Assembly: GCA_030619215.1 (NCBI GenBank)
Contig: JAUXBV010000154.1
Coordinates: 1-7,426, forward strand
DNA length: 7,426 bases
From: Fibrobacterota bacterium
GTDB lineage: Bacteria > Fibrobacterota > Chitinivibrionia > Chitinivibrionales > JANQEN01
Direction of reading: 5' to 3'
This document shows, piece by piece, positions 1 through 7,135 of this stretch (position 1 is the first letter of the stretch; each line of letters begins with the position of its first letter). A program made the position numbers and the translations under genes. The notes below the pieces were generated by a model. It did no database searches. It was not told the origin of the DNA and saw only the letters and a program-made list of their open reading frames with translations.

Positions 1-909
1 ACAGAACGACATGGCTACGATCCGACTTCTCCCCTCAGTAATCCCGCAAACATACCACTTGACTTAAGAAACTCGATTTCACTTGCCTATACCGGGTTCT
101 ACGAAAATTGTTTCAGCACCACCCTGGCCTCTTTGGTAACCAATCTCAATGAACATATCGGTATTGGCATGTCTATGGGCTACCTCTATATACCCGACAT
201 CGAAATAACCACCGGTTTTGAACTCGACAATGATGCTCAGCCCATATACGACCCTTCTCTCTTATCTATGAAGACCTCTTCCGAGCTCTTCTTTAATTTT
301 GCTTTCGGTTATAAATTTAAAATAACCCCCACCATAAATGTCTCAGCCGGAGCATCACTGCACTGCCAGCGAAGGAGGCTTATTGACTGGACCGGCTATG
401 GTATCGGTGTTGATGCCGGTACTACACTGGAGCTTCAGAGACCGGGTTTACGTTTCTCATTACTACTCGACGATTTTACTACCAACTACATTCACTGGAG
501 CTCGGATTACCATGAAAATGGTTTGCCGCATGCCCGTGTCGGCCTTGGGTGGCGTAAGGAGATACCGTATATATACGGCAGGATATCGGTTATGTATAAA
601 TCACCGGACCTCTTCTCAAACGAAGGGGTCGGGTATAACTATTTCAGTGAAAAAGCCGGCAATGTCACTGAACCGGAGAAACACAATGTTAAAGACAATC
701 CCACCCTGTTACTAAGCTCAGGGTCCTACGGTTTTGAATACCTGATTCAGAGAGTTGTGGCTTTACGCGTGGGCCTGGATGAGCCCAAGAGGATCTTTTT
801 CGGGGCCGGTGTGGGCCTTTTCAGCAGGTCGCTCTTCTTTGACTTTGCCTATATGGTTTCCTACGAACTGCCCGGGACCTATTCCCTCAGTACAAGCTAC
901 AACTGGTAG
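1..909 (+). CDS. PorV/PorQ-like outer-membrane beta-barrel protein, 5' end missing
   Basis: Frame 1 is open from the first base to the TAG at 907-909, so this is the C-terminal 302 residues of a longer protein. A TTG at 133 opens a shorter frame, but the reading continues upstream without a stop, so that is not the true start. The first visible residues include an SNPANIPLD segment followed by ISLAYTGFYEN. This resembles the N-terminal 'NPA' box and first strands of the PorV/PorQ (UPF0164-like) family. The remainder alternates short amphipathic strands with glycine and aromatic turns, and the protein ends in SLSTSYNW, an aromatic C-terminus typical of barrel proteins. PorV-family proteins reside in the outer membrane, and some shuttle T9SS cargo; two genes in this window encode such tagged cargo. 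The family call rests on pattern only. Another FadL/OmpA-like barrel is the main alternative. Confidence 0.6.
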   Translation, partial: TERHGYDPTSPLSNPANIPLDLRNSISLAYTGFYENCFSTTLASLVTNLNEHIGIGMSMGYLYIPDIEITTGFELDNDAQPIYDPSLLSMKTSSELFFNFAFGYKFKITPTINVSAGASLHCQRRRLIDWTGYGIGVDAGTTLELQRPGLRFSLLLDDFTTNYIHWSSDYHENGLPHARVGLGWRKEIPYIYGRISVMYKSPDLFSNEGVGYNYFSEKAGNVTEPEKHNVKDNPTLLLSSGSYGFEYLIQRVVALRVGLDEPKRIFFGAGVGLFSRSLFFDFAYMVSYELPGTYSLSTSYNW

Positions 910-1307
910 GGCCGGTTCTCACCCGGAACAAATAAACCCTTTTAATGTAATCTATCGCTAAATCCTGAAAAAAAACTGTATAATTTTACTGCTATTTTTT
1001 CCGATCTTTTTCTGATTACTTAAATAAATGTCTCCTATTTTACTAAATGCCTGTACGATCTTGCTTTTACGGAATAATCGATCACACATAGAAGAACAGG
1101 TGGACTGCCATATCTCCCGCTTTAGCAAGATCCTCGTTATGAGATATCACTTCAACCAAGCGGCTTCTGAGGGTGAATAAAAAATTAAATATTTTTTTTG
1201 ACAACCAGAAAACAATTCCCATTTCAGAAAGAAAATTGAAACAAAAACAGCGTTTTATGATATATTAAATAATAGGGGTATGAAGGAATATATGAAAGGG
1301 AGATACC
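910..1307. other. AT-rich intergenic region with weak inverted repeats
   Basis: No convincing gene lies here. A TATAAT hexamer at 979-984 has no matching -35 box. A 50-codon frame (1028-1180) starts with ATG directly after a stop codon, lacks a ribosome-binding site and has no recognisable product. Two inverted repeats overlap in the centre: GATCTTGCT at 1057-1065 with AGCAAGATC at 1124-1132, and ATATCTC at 1110-1116 with GAGATAT at 1141-1147. They interleave, as the stems of a pseudoknot would. About 0.3 repeats of the first length are expected by chance in a region of this size, so a structured RNA is only a possibility. The right-hand end carries the promoter and leader of the 106-aa gene. 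Confidence 0.5.
1236..1266 (+). promoter_or_regulatory. Candidate sigma70-type promoter for the 106-aa gene
   Basis: TTGAAA at 1236-1241 precedes an extended -10 element, TGATATATT at 1258-1266 (TG, one base, TATATT). The 19-bp spacer is long but tolerable with an extended -10. Transcription would begin near 1273, giving a leader of about 35 bases with an AGGGAG ribosome-binding site just before the ATG at 1308. A perfect TTGACA at 1198-1203 has no -10 at the right distance. The assignment is by motif matching only. Confidence 0.4.
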
Positions 1308-1628
1308 ATGTCAAAAATTTTCCACTTTAATGACGAAAAGGAAAAAAGGGAAAGGAGGTCGGATCTTTACTTGTGGGAGAGCCTTGAGCATTTAAAAGAT
1401 GCCTACTTCGATTACATAAACCCAAAAGAGATAGACGAGATTGCTTCTCAGGTTAGAAAAAGCGGGAAATTCAAGAAAAGAGTAGGACTGACGAGCGAAG
1501 AGAATGGGTGCTGTTTATGCAACCTTATAGACTCTTTAATAATGGAGCGCCTTGATAAAAAATTCCCCGCTATGAAAAAGCAGCCCGATAATGTAGTTCA
1601 TATGGAGGATTATAAAGTAGAATTGTAA
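1308..1628 (+). CDS. Small charged hypothetical protein (106 aa)
   Basis: I do not recognise this protein. The start is well supported: AGGGAG ends five bases before the ATG, and a promoter-like element lies upstream. The product has no signal peptide or membrane segment and is rich in Lys, Glu, Asp and Arg, so it is probably a soluble cytoplasmic protein, mostly helical. The N-terminal third holds a basic-acidic stretch (EKEKRERRSD), and the middle holds a region likely to be helical (PKEIDEIASQVRKSG). A GCCLCNLID segment around residues 66-74 puts three cysteines close together. This is the only notable motif and is too short to be a zinc finger alone. The gene stands alone, with about 400 bases before it and 265 after it, and is more AT-rich than the first gene. 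Its role is unknown; it may be lineage-specific. Confidence 0.7.
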   Translation: MSKIFHFNDEKEKRERRSDLYLWESLEHLKDAYFDYINPKEIDEIASQVRKSGKFKKRVGLTSEENGCCLCNLIDSLIMERLDKKFPAMKKQPDNVVHMEDYKVEL

Positions 1629-1814
1629 ACTCTGTATTTGCCACTAAAAACTGACTATTTTGAGGCATGTCAAATAAAATATTCCCTTTTTAGTAAACTG
1701 ATATAAGCTTTTTTAACTCAATCCATATTCTATATAAATTCAGTATCTTTTTCTTTTTATCAACAAATCCAGCCGCAATGGAATAGTTACTCTTTAAAAC
1801 AATTCATCTTACTA

Positions 1815-1843
1815 TTGAATTTTCTATATTATTCACCTATTTT
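1815..1843 (+). promoter_or_regulatory. Weak candidate promoter for the metallophosphoesterase-like gene
   Basis: TTGAAT at 1815-1820 and TATTTT at 1838-1843 are separated by 17 bp, each matching four of six consensus positions. The pair lies about 50 bases before the preferred start at 1894. The surrounding gap (1629-1893) is very AT-rich, so chance matches are expected. I saw no terminator hairpin after the 106-aa gene, only a 5-bp stem near 1665 without a clean T-run directly behind it. Confidence 0.25.
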
Positions 1844-1893
1844 CAGGGTACACAAATTAATCATACTCAAGTACCAATATGGGGTGGCTGTAT

Positions 1894-3330
1894 ATGAAAA
1901 AAATGCCGATATGGATTTTTATATTAGTATTGTTTACAATAAGAACAGGTTACTCGCTTCGTTTTATAGCATATGGAAACTCAAGATATAAGGCCGATAC
2001 TCATCAGGCAATAGTCGACGAGTATAGAAAGGCGGACCCTGAGCTGGTAATTCATACCGGTAACTGTTGGGATGGGTATACACCCGAGGTGTGGAAAAGC
2101 CATCTTACCTATTGGCCTAATATGGACACACTCCTTAACAACAACAAGATCCTCGTTGCAAGAGGCAATTATGAATTTGAAAAGACCTTGAAAAATTTTG
2201 ATCCTCCCATATTAATTAACGACAGCTTAATATATGCATTCAGGGAAGGTAATTGCTTCTTTGTATGTATGGGATTTGATCCCGGTACAAATAATAACTG
2301 GATGGAAGAAAAACTGAGAACATACGAAGCACAATCTGCAGATTGGCGCTTTGTATATGCTAATAAAGGTATTTACAGCTCGGCACCCAACGGTGCAGAC
2401 GGCACTTTTTCCAATGGCAGTAATGTTACCCATTTCCGGGACCTGTGCGACAAACATGATGTAAACATAGTATTTGGCGGTCATAATGCTATCTATGAGC
2501 GATCTCATCTTATATATGATGGAAAGGTAACCGATTCAAGTGAGTTCCTTGTTGATTTATCCAAAGCCAGGGGAACTGTGTATATAATGACAGGTGGCGC
2601 AGGCGCCCCTTTGGAAACGGTTGCTTCAAAGTGGTGGGTAAATAAGAATATCGCAACCAACAATTTCTGCACTATTGACGCACTGGAAGATAGTATCTAT
2701 GTATTGGTGCTCCATAATAATGGAAGCATTGTCGATACTTTTTCTATTACAAAGGGCGATTACGTAAAAGTACTTTCCCCTAACGGTTATGAAGAATGGG
2801 AAGCCGGCAAAGAGTATGAAATTAAGTGGAACGATAATATTGATCACGATGTTAAAATCGAACTTTTACTGGACAATACAGTTGTTAAAACTGTTACAAA
2901 CTCGGTTGCCAGCAACAGCCCCTTCAAATGGACCCTCCCCGGTGACATAAAGGAATCCCGGAGCTATAAGTTAAAAATATCCAGCGTCGTCAATAATTCG
3001 ACCTGCGATATCAGCAATGAAAAATTTACAATTATACCTGGAATCGGAATAATAGCATATAATACCCTGTCAAAATCACATTTTGATTTGAGATTGTACG
3101 CTTCACAGTTACATTTCAGTATTCCCGAATTTGACGGCAACAGGCTGTATCATGTGAATATAAAGATGTATACCATGCAGGGGAAATTGGTCAGCACCCT
3201 GATAAATACCTCTGTCAATGCCGGCAGCCACTCAATACCTATGGGCAGGTATAGTTATTCATCCGGATTGTATCTCCTCAGGGTAGAGGTTGAGGGCCAT
3301 ACGGGAACTTTTCCAATAGTAATAAAATAA
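1894..3330 (+). CDS. Secreted metallophosphoesterase-fold protein, probable pseudoenzyme, with KNH-like Ig and sorting domains
   Basis: A start at 1894 is preferred over the in-frame ATG at 1879. It gives a clean signal peptide (MKKMPIWIFILVLFTIRTGYS) and has GGGGTGG seven bases upstream; the earlier ATG has no ribosome-binding site. Numbering from 1894, residues 22-290 follow the purple-acid-phosphatase/calcineurin-like fold: AYGNSR, VIHTGNCWDG, ARGNYE, WRFVYANKGIYSS, FGGHNAIYERS and MTGGAGAPL. The family normally shows GD, GD, GNH(D/E), H and GHxH at the first five sites. Here Asn29, Asn57, Tyr93, Asn157 and Ala199 replace metal ligands; only Asn92 and His197 remain. Hydrolysis is therefore unlikely. 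Residues 290-383 (SPNGYEEWEAG...IKW) resemble a bacterial Kre9/KNH Ig-like domain. Residues 395-478 resemble a T9SS type-A sorting domain (MYTMQGKLV, SSGLYLLRVE). It would be exported to the surface or medium. The GH9 gene converges on it with a 22-base gap. Confidence 0.8.
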   Translation: MKKMPIWIFILVLFTIRTGYSLRFIAYGNSRYKADTHQAIVDEYRKADPELVIHTGNCWDGYTPEVWKSHLTYWPNMDTLLNNNKILVARGNYEFEKTLKNFDPPILINDSLIYAFREGNCFFVCMGFDPGTNNNWMEEKLRTYEAQSADWRFVYANKGIYSSAPNGADGTFSNGSNVTHFRDLCDKHDVNIVFGGHNAIYERSHLIYDGKVTDSSEFLVDLSKARGTVYIMTGGAGAPLETVASKWWVNKNIATNNFCTIDALEDSIYVLVLHNNGSIVDTFSITKGDYVKVLSPNGYEEWEAGKEYEIKWNDNIDHDVKIELLLDNTVVKTVTNSVASNSPFKWTLPGDIKESRSYKLKISSVVNNSTCDISNEKFTIIPGIGIIAYNTLSKSHFDLRLYASQLHFSIPEFDGNRLYHVNIKMYTMQGKLVSTLINTSVNAGSHSIPMGRYSYSSGLYLLRVEVEGHTGTFPIVIK

Positions 3331-3352
3331 AAAAGAATCGCTCAATTCAGTT

Positions 3353-5845
3353 CTATTTAATAATACTTACCCGCCTCCGCGCCATTTGCTTATTGTCACA
3401 AACCAGCTCCACAAAATAGAGCCCCGTAGAAAGCAGGTCTCCCTTAAGAATTATCGGTCTCCCGTTGTAAGGAAGCGTTTTAATAACCCTCCCTTTCATA
3501 TTATAAATTCTAACGGCTGCACTCTTATCAACCTTCCCGTTCACTAAAATGGTGAATGTTCCATTAACAGTACTTTGAGCAACCTGAAGTGAAAGAGCAT
3601 TATCAACCTTATTCTGATAAGTAAAGTCTATGGCAGTAGAGCTGTCGTGAAGCATGAAGCTGATAGTGGAGATCGCAAACATATACCAGACCTCATGGGG
3701 AAGCCACTGCTCGAGCCAGCGCCAGTTTCTCCATCCGTCATTCCCTGAGGGGTATGGAGCAAAATCAATATCGTTTTCGTCTTCATTACCGGCGGTTATC
3801 CCGTTACAGATACCACCGACAATGCTTCCCATGGAGCTGTTCGGATCCGGCTTGTAATCCTCGTGGTACAGCGTCCCATACCCGAACAACTGGCTCACCC
3901 CATAGGCATTCTTCCCCAGAACCCAGTCCAGCTGGGACATGGCAAGGGTGGTGATGGAGTCCGTACCGAATTCATAATTATTATCCAGTGCTTTGGCAGC
4001 CCAAAGGAACCCTGCAGCCATTGATCCCAGCCGTGCATTCTCACCCTGCCACCAGTAGCCGGTTTCATTGTTATGGGGAATGAAAAAGGATTTCTTGAAA
4101 AAGGTATTGTTATTTTCCTGATATATTTCAAACTCATGAATACCGTATCCCTTCTTGTCCGGATCATCACCCGCCAGCTCAAGGCAGTAAATCCGCATAT
4201 AGCGGGTATTCAACTGCTGATCAAATACTGTTTCCATCGGCCCCTCTTCGGTAATTTCGACGGTATCAACATCGTTCCAGGTATTACCGTCATCAGAGAT
4301 CTGTAGTATATACTTTTTCGCATATTGCCATTCCCAGTTGATAATGACCTTATAAACCTCCTCGGTTTTCCCCATGTCCACGGCAAGCCAGTCTGTTTTG
4401 TCAACCTCGTTTTCTTTTTCTTTACTTAACCAGAAAGATTGCTGATTACCGTCAACGGCATTCACCGCATAATATATCTCATCGATCTCTTCGGTTTTGG
4501 CCCAGACATCCTTATTCAGGGCCAGGTTATTATCCGCTTCAAAGTGGCGGGCATATAAACGGACATAATTGAAAGGATTGGTTACTTCATTGGTGATTTT
4601 AAAATACCAGGCAAGGTTTTTCCGAATAGCCTCCCGTATCTGTGCATTCTTACCGCTGTCAATTGTCATGTAGTAAGCAAGTGCAATATAGGGAAAGCCC
4701 TCTTCTGCAGCATGGAAATAGGGCCGTTCCTCAGCATCGTCAGTGGTAAACCAACCTTCGGTGGTGAGGCGGGTGAGCAGATTGTCCACCCACAGACCGG
4801 CATCATCCTTATATTTGTTGTCATTGGTTGCTTTATAAAGCTCAATAGCTGCAGTAATCGCGCAGTATTCATCAATGAGATTGGGTTCGCCATTATCACA
4901 ATAGGTTTCGTTGTTAGCCTTTATATGATCGTATGCTTTCTTTGCCCCGTCAAGATATTGAGCTGCGGTATACTCACCGGAAACACCCATTGCGCCTGCC
5001 TTTGCAAGGGCTGCAATCGATATCCCGCCACCTTCACGAAAAGCTGTCTGATAATTACCGGATATCTCGAACTTATCATTCTCCAGGTTGAGAACAACAT
5101 AGGCACACACAACCCGGTCGATAATGCCCCAGCCATTAAAAATTGTTGAATAAAAATATCCCTCGGAGCTGAGGCAGCGCATCAGGTAATCTGCACCCCA
5201 GGCTGCCTCATCGAAAAGCTTGTCTTTCAGATTCATTTTGTCAATAAGAGCATTGTTCAGCTCGTAAGCCCTGAGAAGCCCCCAGGTCAATCCGGGCGTC
5301 TCCTGTGAACACATGAAATTGGAATACTGCAGATGAGTAATATGTTTGCTGTCGTCACCCGAGGCTTCGTTATAACCACCGAAAAGATTTACCGTTTTTA
5401 CCTTATCAGGGGCAAGAGGCACATTTTTATCAGTTTCATCGGTATTGCGCATCTTGGTAAAACAGGAGAGCAGCCCTTCCAGGGTTTTATTAAAAAGTAA
5501 ATTATCTCCTATATCAAATTCAAAGGAGGTATTGGAACCGGCTTTGATGGTGTATGTTCCGGCAGTCTTAAAATCTGAAAAATCCATAACCCCGAAATAC
5601 CCCTGACTCCAGCCGGCTACCTGCCCAACATTTTCAACATCAGCTGAGTAGACTTTTGTGTTCTGGGAATTATAGATTTCAAAGGCGGACGGTACATCTG
5701 AACTGCTCTGAGCCTGATATACAGCAGCCTTTGGCCCGTTTAATTCATACCCGATCTGATTGACACGTACAGGAGAACTCTGTGGAAATAGTGAACCAAC
5801 AGTACAGCATACGATAAACAGCAAAACAGGATATCTTTTTTGCAT
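3353..5845 (-). CDS. Secreted GH9 glycoside hydrolase with inserted F5/8 type C domain and C-terminal sorting domain
   Basis: GH9 enzymes are inverting hydrolases with an (alpha/alpha)6 barrel, acting on cellulose or other beta-1,4-linked glycans. Order in the 830-aa protein: signal peptide 1-22; CelD-type N-terminal Ig domain about 25-112 (PVRVNQIGYELNGPKAAVY); first catalytic part about 118-435; discoidin/F5/8C domain about 439-577 (NLALNKDVW, DWLAVDMG, ISDDGNTW, NTRYMRI); second catalytic part about 580-733 (FFIPHNNETGYWWQGENARL, LDWVLGKNAYG, WRWLEQWLPHEVW); sorting domain about 750-830 (IYNMKGRVIKT, STGLYFVELV). The catalytic base is probably Asp164 in NEASGDD and the acid probably Glu712. 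Many relatives have Asp where Glu160 sits, and the usual HHR motif is absent, so this is a divergent subfamily and its substrate (cellulose, chito- or mixed-link glycan) is uncertain. The start has a strong GGAGGGG site (5854-5860) eight bases upstream. It is transcribed divergently from the barrel gene at 6053. Confidence 0.92.
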   Translation of the reverse strand: MQKRYPVLLFIVCCTVGSLFPQSSPVRVNQIGYELNGPKAAVYQAQSSSDVPSAFEIYNSQNTKVYSADVENVGQVAGWSQGYFGVMDFSDFKTAGTYTIKAGSNTSFEFDIGDNLLFNKTLEGLLSCFTKMRNTDETDKNVPLAPDKVKTVNLFGGYNEASGDDSKHITHLQYSNFMCSQETPGLTWGLLRAYELNNALIDKMNLKDKLFDEAAWGADYLMRCLSSEGYFYSTIFNGWGIIDRVVCAYVVLNLENDKFEISGNYQTAFREGGGISIAALAKAGAMGVSGEYTAAQYLDGAKKAYDHIKANNETYCDNGEPNLIDEYCAITAAIELYKATNDNKYKDDAGLWVDNLLTRLTTEGWFTTDDAEERPYFHAAEEGFPYIALAYYMTIDSGKNAQIREAIRKNLAWYFKITNEVTNPFNYVRLYARHFEADNNLALNKDVWAKTEEIDEIYYAVNAVDGNQQSFWLSKEKENEVDKTDWLAVDMGKTEEVYKVIINWEWQYAKKYILQISDDGNTWNDVDTVEITEEGPMETVFDQQLNTRYMRIYCLELAGDDPDKKGYGIHEFEIYQENNNTFFKKSFFIPHNNETGYWWQGENARLGSMAAGFLWAAKALDNNYEFGTDSITTLAMSQLDWVLGKNAYGVSQLFGYGTLYHEDYKPDPNSSMGSIVGGICNGITAGNEDENDIDFAPYPSGNDGWRNWRWLEQWLPHEVWYMFAISTISFMLHDSSTAIDFTYQNKVDNALSLQVAQSTVNGTFTILVNGKVDKSAAVRIYNMKGRVIKTLPYNGRPIILKGDLLSTGLYFVELVCDNKQMARRRVSIIK

Positions 5846-5898
5846 AAAAACAGCCCCTCCAAATAAAACTGATTAGAAACCTGACCTCATAAATCCAA

Positions 5899-5917
5899 AG
5901 TATATACACAATATACT
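5899..5917. promoter_or_regulatory. Perfect 7-5-7 inverted repeat upstream of the GH9 gene, possible operator
   Basis: AGTATAT, five bases (ACACA), then ATATACT form a perfect dyad 54-72 bases before the GH9 start codon. Read on the minus strand it holds two -10-like hexamers (TATATT and TATACT) and directly follows a TTGATA at 5922-5917. A protein bound here would cover the probable GH9 promoter. I could not place a well-spaced -35/-10 pair, and AT-rich dyads arise easily by chance. Confidence 0.4.
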
Positions 5918-5983
5918 ATCAACTTTTTTTGTTGCTTATTAGTTTATCGCGGCTTTGATTTTTGATAAGAAAAAGAGGTGTTT

Positions 5984-6012
5984 TTGACAATTTTGTGGGG
6001 AGTTTGAATTAT
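5984..6012 (+). promoter_or_regulatory. Candidate promoter for the barrel gene at 6053
   Basis: A consensus TTGACA at 5984-5989 is followed after exactly 17 bases by AATTAT (6007-6012), four of six matches to TATAAT. The start codon lies about 40 bases downstream. The element points away from the GH9 gene, so the 207-base region between the two genes would hold back-to-back promoters. Confidence 0.45.
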
Positions 6013-6052
6013 CATTTCTTTACTCATAAACAAAAAAGTATTTTTTCTGGCT

Positions 6053-7135
6053 ATGATACAATCAAAGAAAAAACATCATAGGCATTATAAAAGACACCTT
6101 GTTTTACTACTACTGTTCACAGGTGTGCTTTATTCGAGCCCTGCTGCCGGCAGAGACAGCACAGATTCCAGCTCTACTTTTTTTATCTCCGCCGATTTCC
6201 TCTCGTACCTCAACAACCTGGAATATTTTAACCGGCATCGTGAGGGCGTGCTGCACCTCGGCGCAGCAACAAGCCTTTATGCAACCTATGTACCGGTACC
6301 CGCTCTTGAGTTTTCTTTAGGGTTATATATGAGAAAGGCTTTTGGAGATGAGGAATTTTTATCTGATATACGCCCCTACTTTAAAGGCCGGTTTACTAAA
6401 GGCGTCTTTACCCTGATAATCGGCGCGCTTGATGCGGAGAATCAACACGGAATGCTCGATGCAGTGATACGGGAGCAATACCCCTACGAGCAGGGACTGG
6501 AAGAGGGTTTTCAGATGCAGTTTGAGACGCCCTCCTTTTTTGCAGACGTGTGGATGAGCGTGTACCTTCTCAACACTCCGAAGCACCGCGAGCATCTGGG
6601 TTTCGGATTATACCTGGAAAAACAGCTCGGCCTTCTCTCCTGTATCGGCATGGTATACTGGGATCATTACGGCGGACAGCTTTACGCGCCTGAAAATGAC
6701 CACGTTCGGGACAATTTACATGGAGATGCAGGGCTGCGGTTTTCCAAAGAGTTTGATAAAAACTTCGAAGGATTCGGTACCGAGATATTTGTGCTTGGGT
6801 CAAATGAAACAACCGACCGCGGTGACGTCCCCTGGAAGAGAGGCTGGGGTATACTCTCCCGCTCGTGGGTTTCATTCTTTCGGTTCGAGACATCATTTCT
6901 CTTTTACAAAGGGGATGACTTCACAACATGGCAGGGAAACCGGATGTATGAAACCAACGATCCCTACTTCCAGCTTCAGGTAAAACGTACGGGGAGCTTT
7001 CCGGATGAGCGGCTATGGCTTGACTGGGGAGTGCGCTTCGACCTTATTGAAAAACCGCTCAGCGATTACTTTGACCGCACCGAGCATCAGGTATGGGTGC
7101 GTTTAAATGGTGTGTTCTGTAAACCACTCTTTTAG
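6053..7135 (+). CDS. Outer-membrane beta-barrel protein of unknown function (360 aa)
   Basis: Residues 1-33 form a signal peptide with an unusually basic n-region (KKKHHRHYKRH), a leucine-rich core and an SSPAAG cleavage region. The mature protein is a run of alternating strands with many aromatic residues, ending in CKPLF; a C-terminal Phe is typical of proteins inserted by the BAM complex. It resembles uncharacterised Bacteroidota-type barrel proteins with HG(L/M), EEG(L/F)Q and H-GGQ signatures, seen here at 132-134 (HGM), 150-154 (EEGFQ) and 205-209 (HYGGQ). That recognition is from memory and names no function. The ATG at 6053 has no ribosome-binding site (the leader is T-rich), but no other start keeps the signal peptide. 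It could be a porin for sugars released by the neighbouring GH9 enzyme; this is inference from position only. Confidence 0.72.
   Translation: MIQSKKKHHRHYKRHLVLLLLFTGVLYSSPAAGRDSTDSSSTFFISADFLSYLNNLEYFNRHREGVLHLGAATSLYATYVPVPALEFSLGLYMRKAFGDEEFLSDIRPYFKGRFTKGVFTLIIGALDAENQHGMLDAVIREQYPYEQGLEEGFQMQFETPSFFADVWMSVYLLNTPKHREHLGFGLYLEKQLGLLSCIGMVYWDHYGGQLYAPENDHVRDNLHGDAGLRFSKEFDKNFEGFGTEIFVLGSNETTDRGDVPWKRGWGILSRSWVSFFRFETSFLFYKGDDFTTWQGNRMYETNDPYFQLQVKRTGSFPDERLWLDWGVRFDLIEKPLSDYFDRTEHQVWVRLNGVFCKPLF

Noticed and set aside
910..930. Terminator hairpin after the first gene
   Set aside because: Only a 4-bp CCGG stem can be drawn and no T-run follows directly.
1126..1138. 13-base direct repeat CAAGATCCTCGTT, also at 2145-2157
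   Set aside because: About 0.4 such matches are expected by chance in a window this size, and there is no flanking similarity.
1028..1180. A 50-codon frame as a real small gene or transposase remnant
   Set aside because: No ribosome-binding site and no recognisable family; its sequence gives no link to a known transposase.
1280..1330. A 16-residue leader frame (MKEYMKGRYHVKNFPL) overlapping the start of the 106-aa gene
   Set aside because: It has only a weak AGGGG upstream, uses no meaningful codon runs and overlaps a start with a better ribosome-binding site; probably chance.
3331..3352. Bidirectional terminator between the convergent genes
   Set aside because: The 22 bases hold only a 4-bp imperfect repeat and no GC-rich stem.
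4712..5149. A 145-codon plus-strand frame with hydrophobic stretches
   Set aside because: It lies wholly antisense inside the GH9 catalytic domain, has no ribosome-binding site, and the GH9 frame is unmistakable.
6570..6896. A 108-codon minus-strand frame
   Set aside because: It is antisense to the barrel gene and its arginine- and serine-rich composition is typical of a shadow frame.
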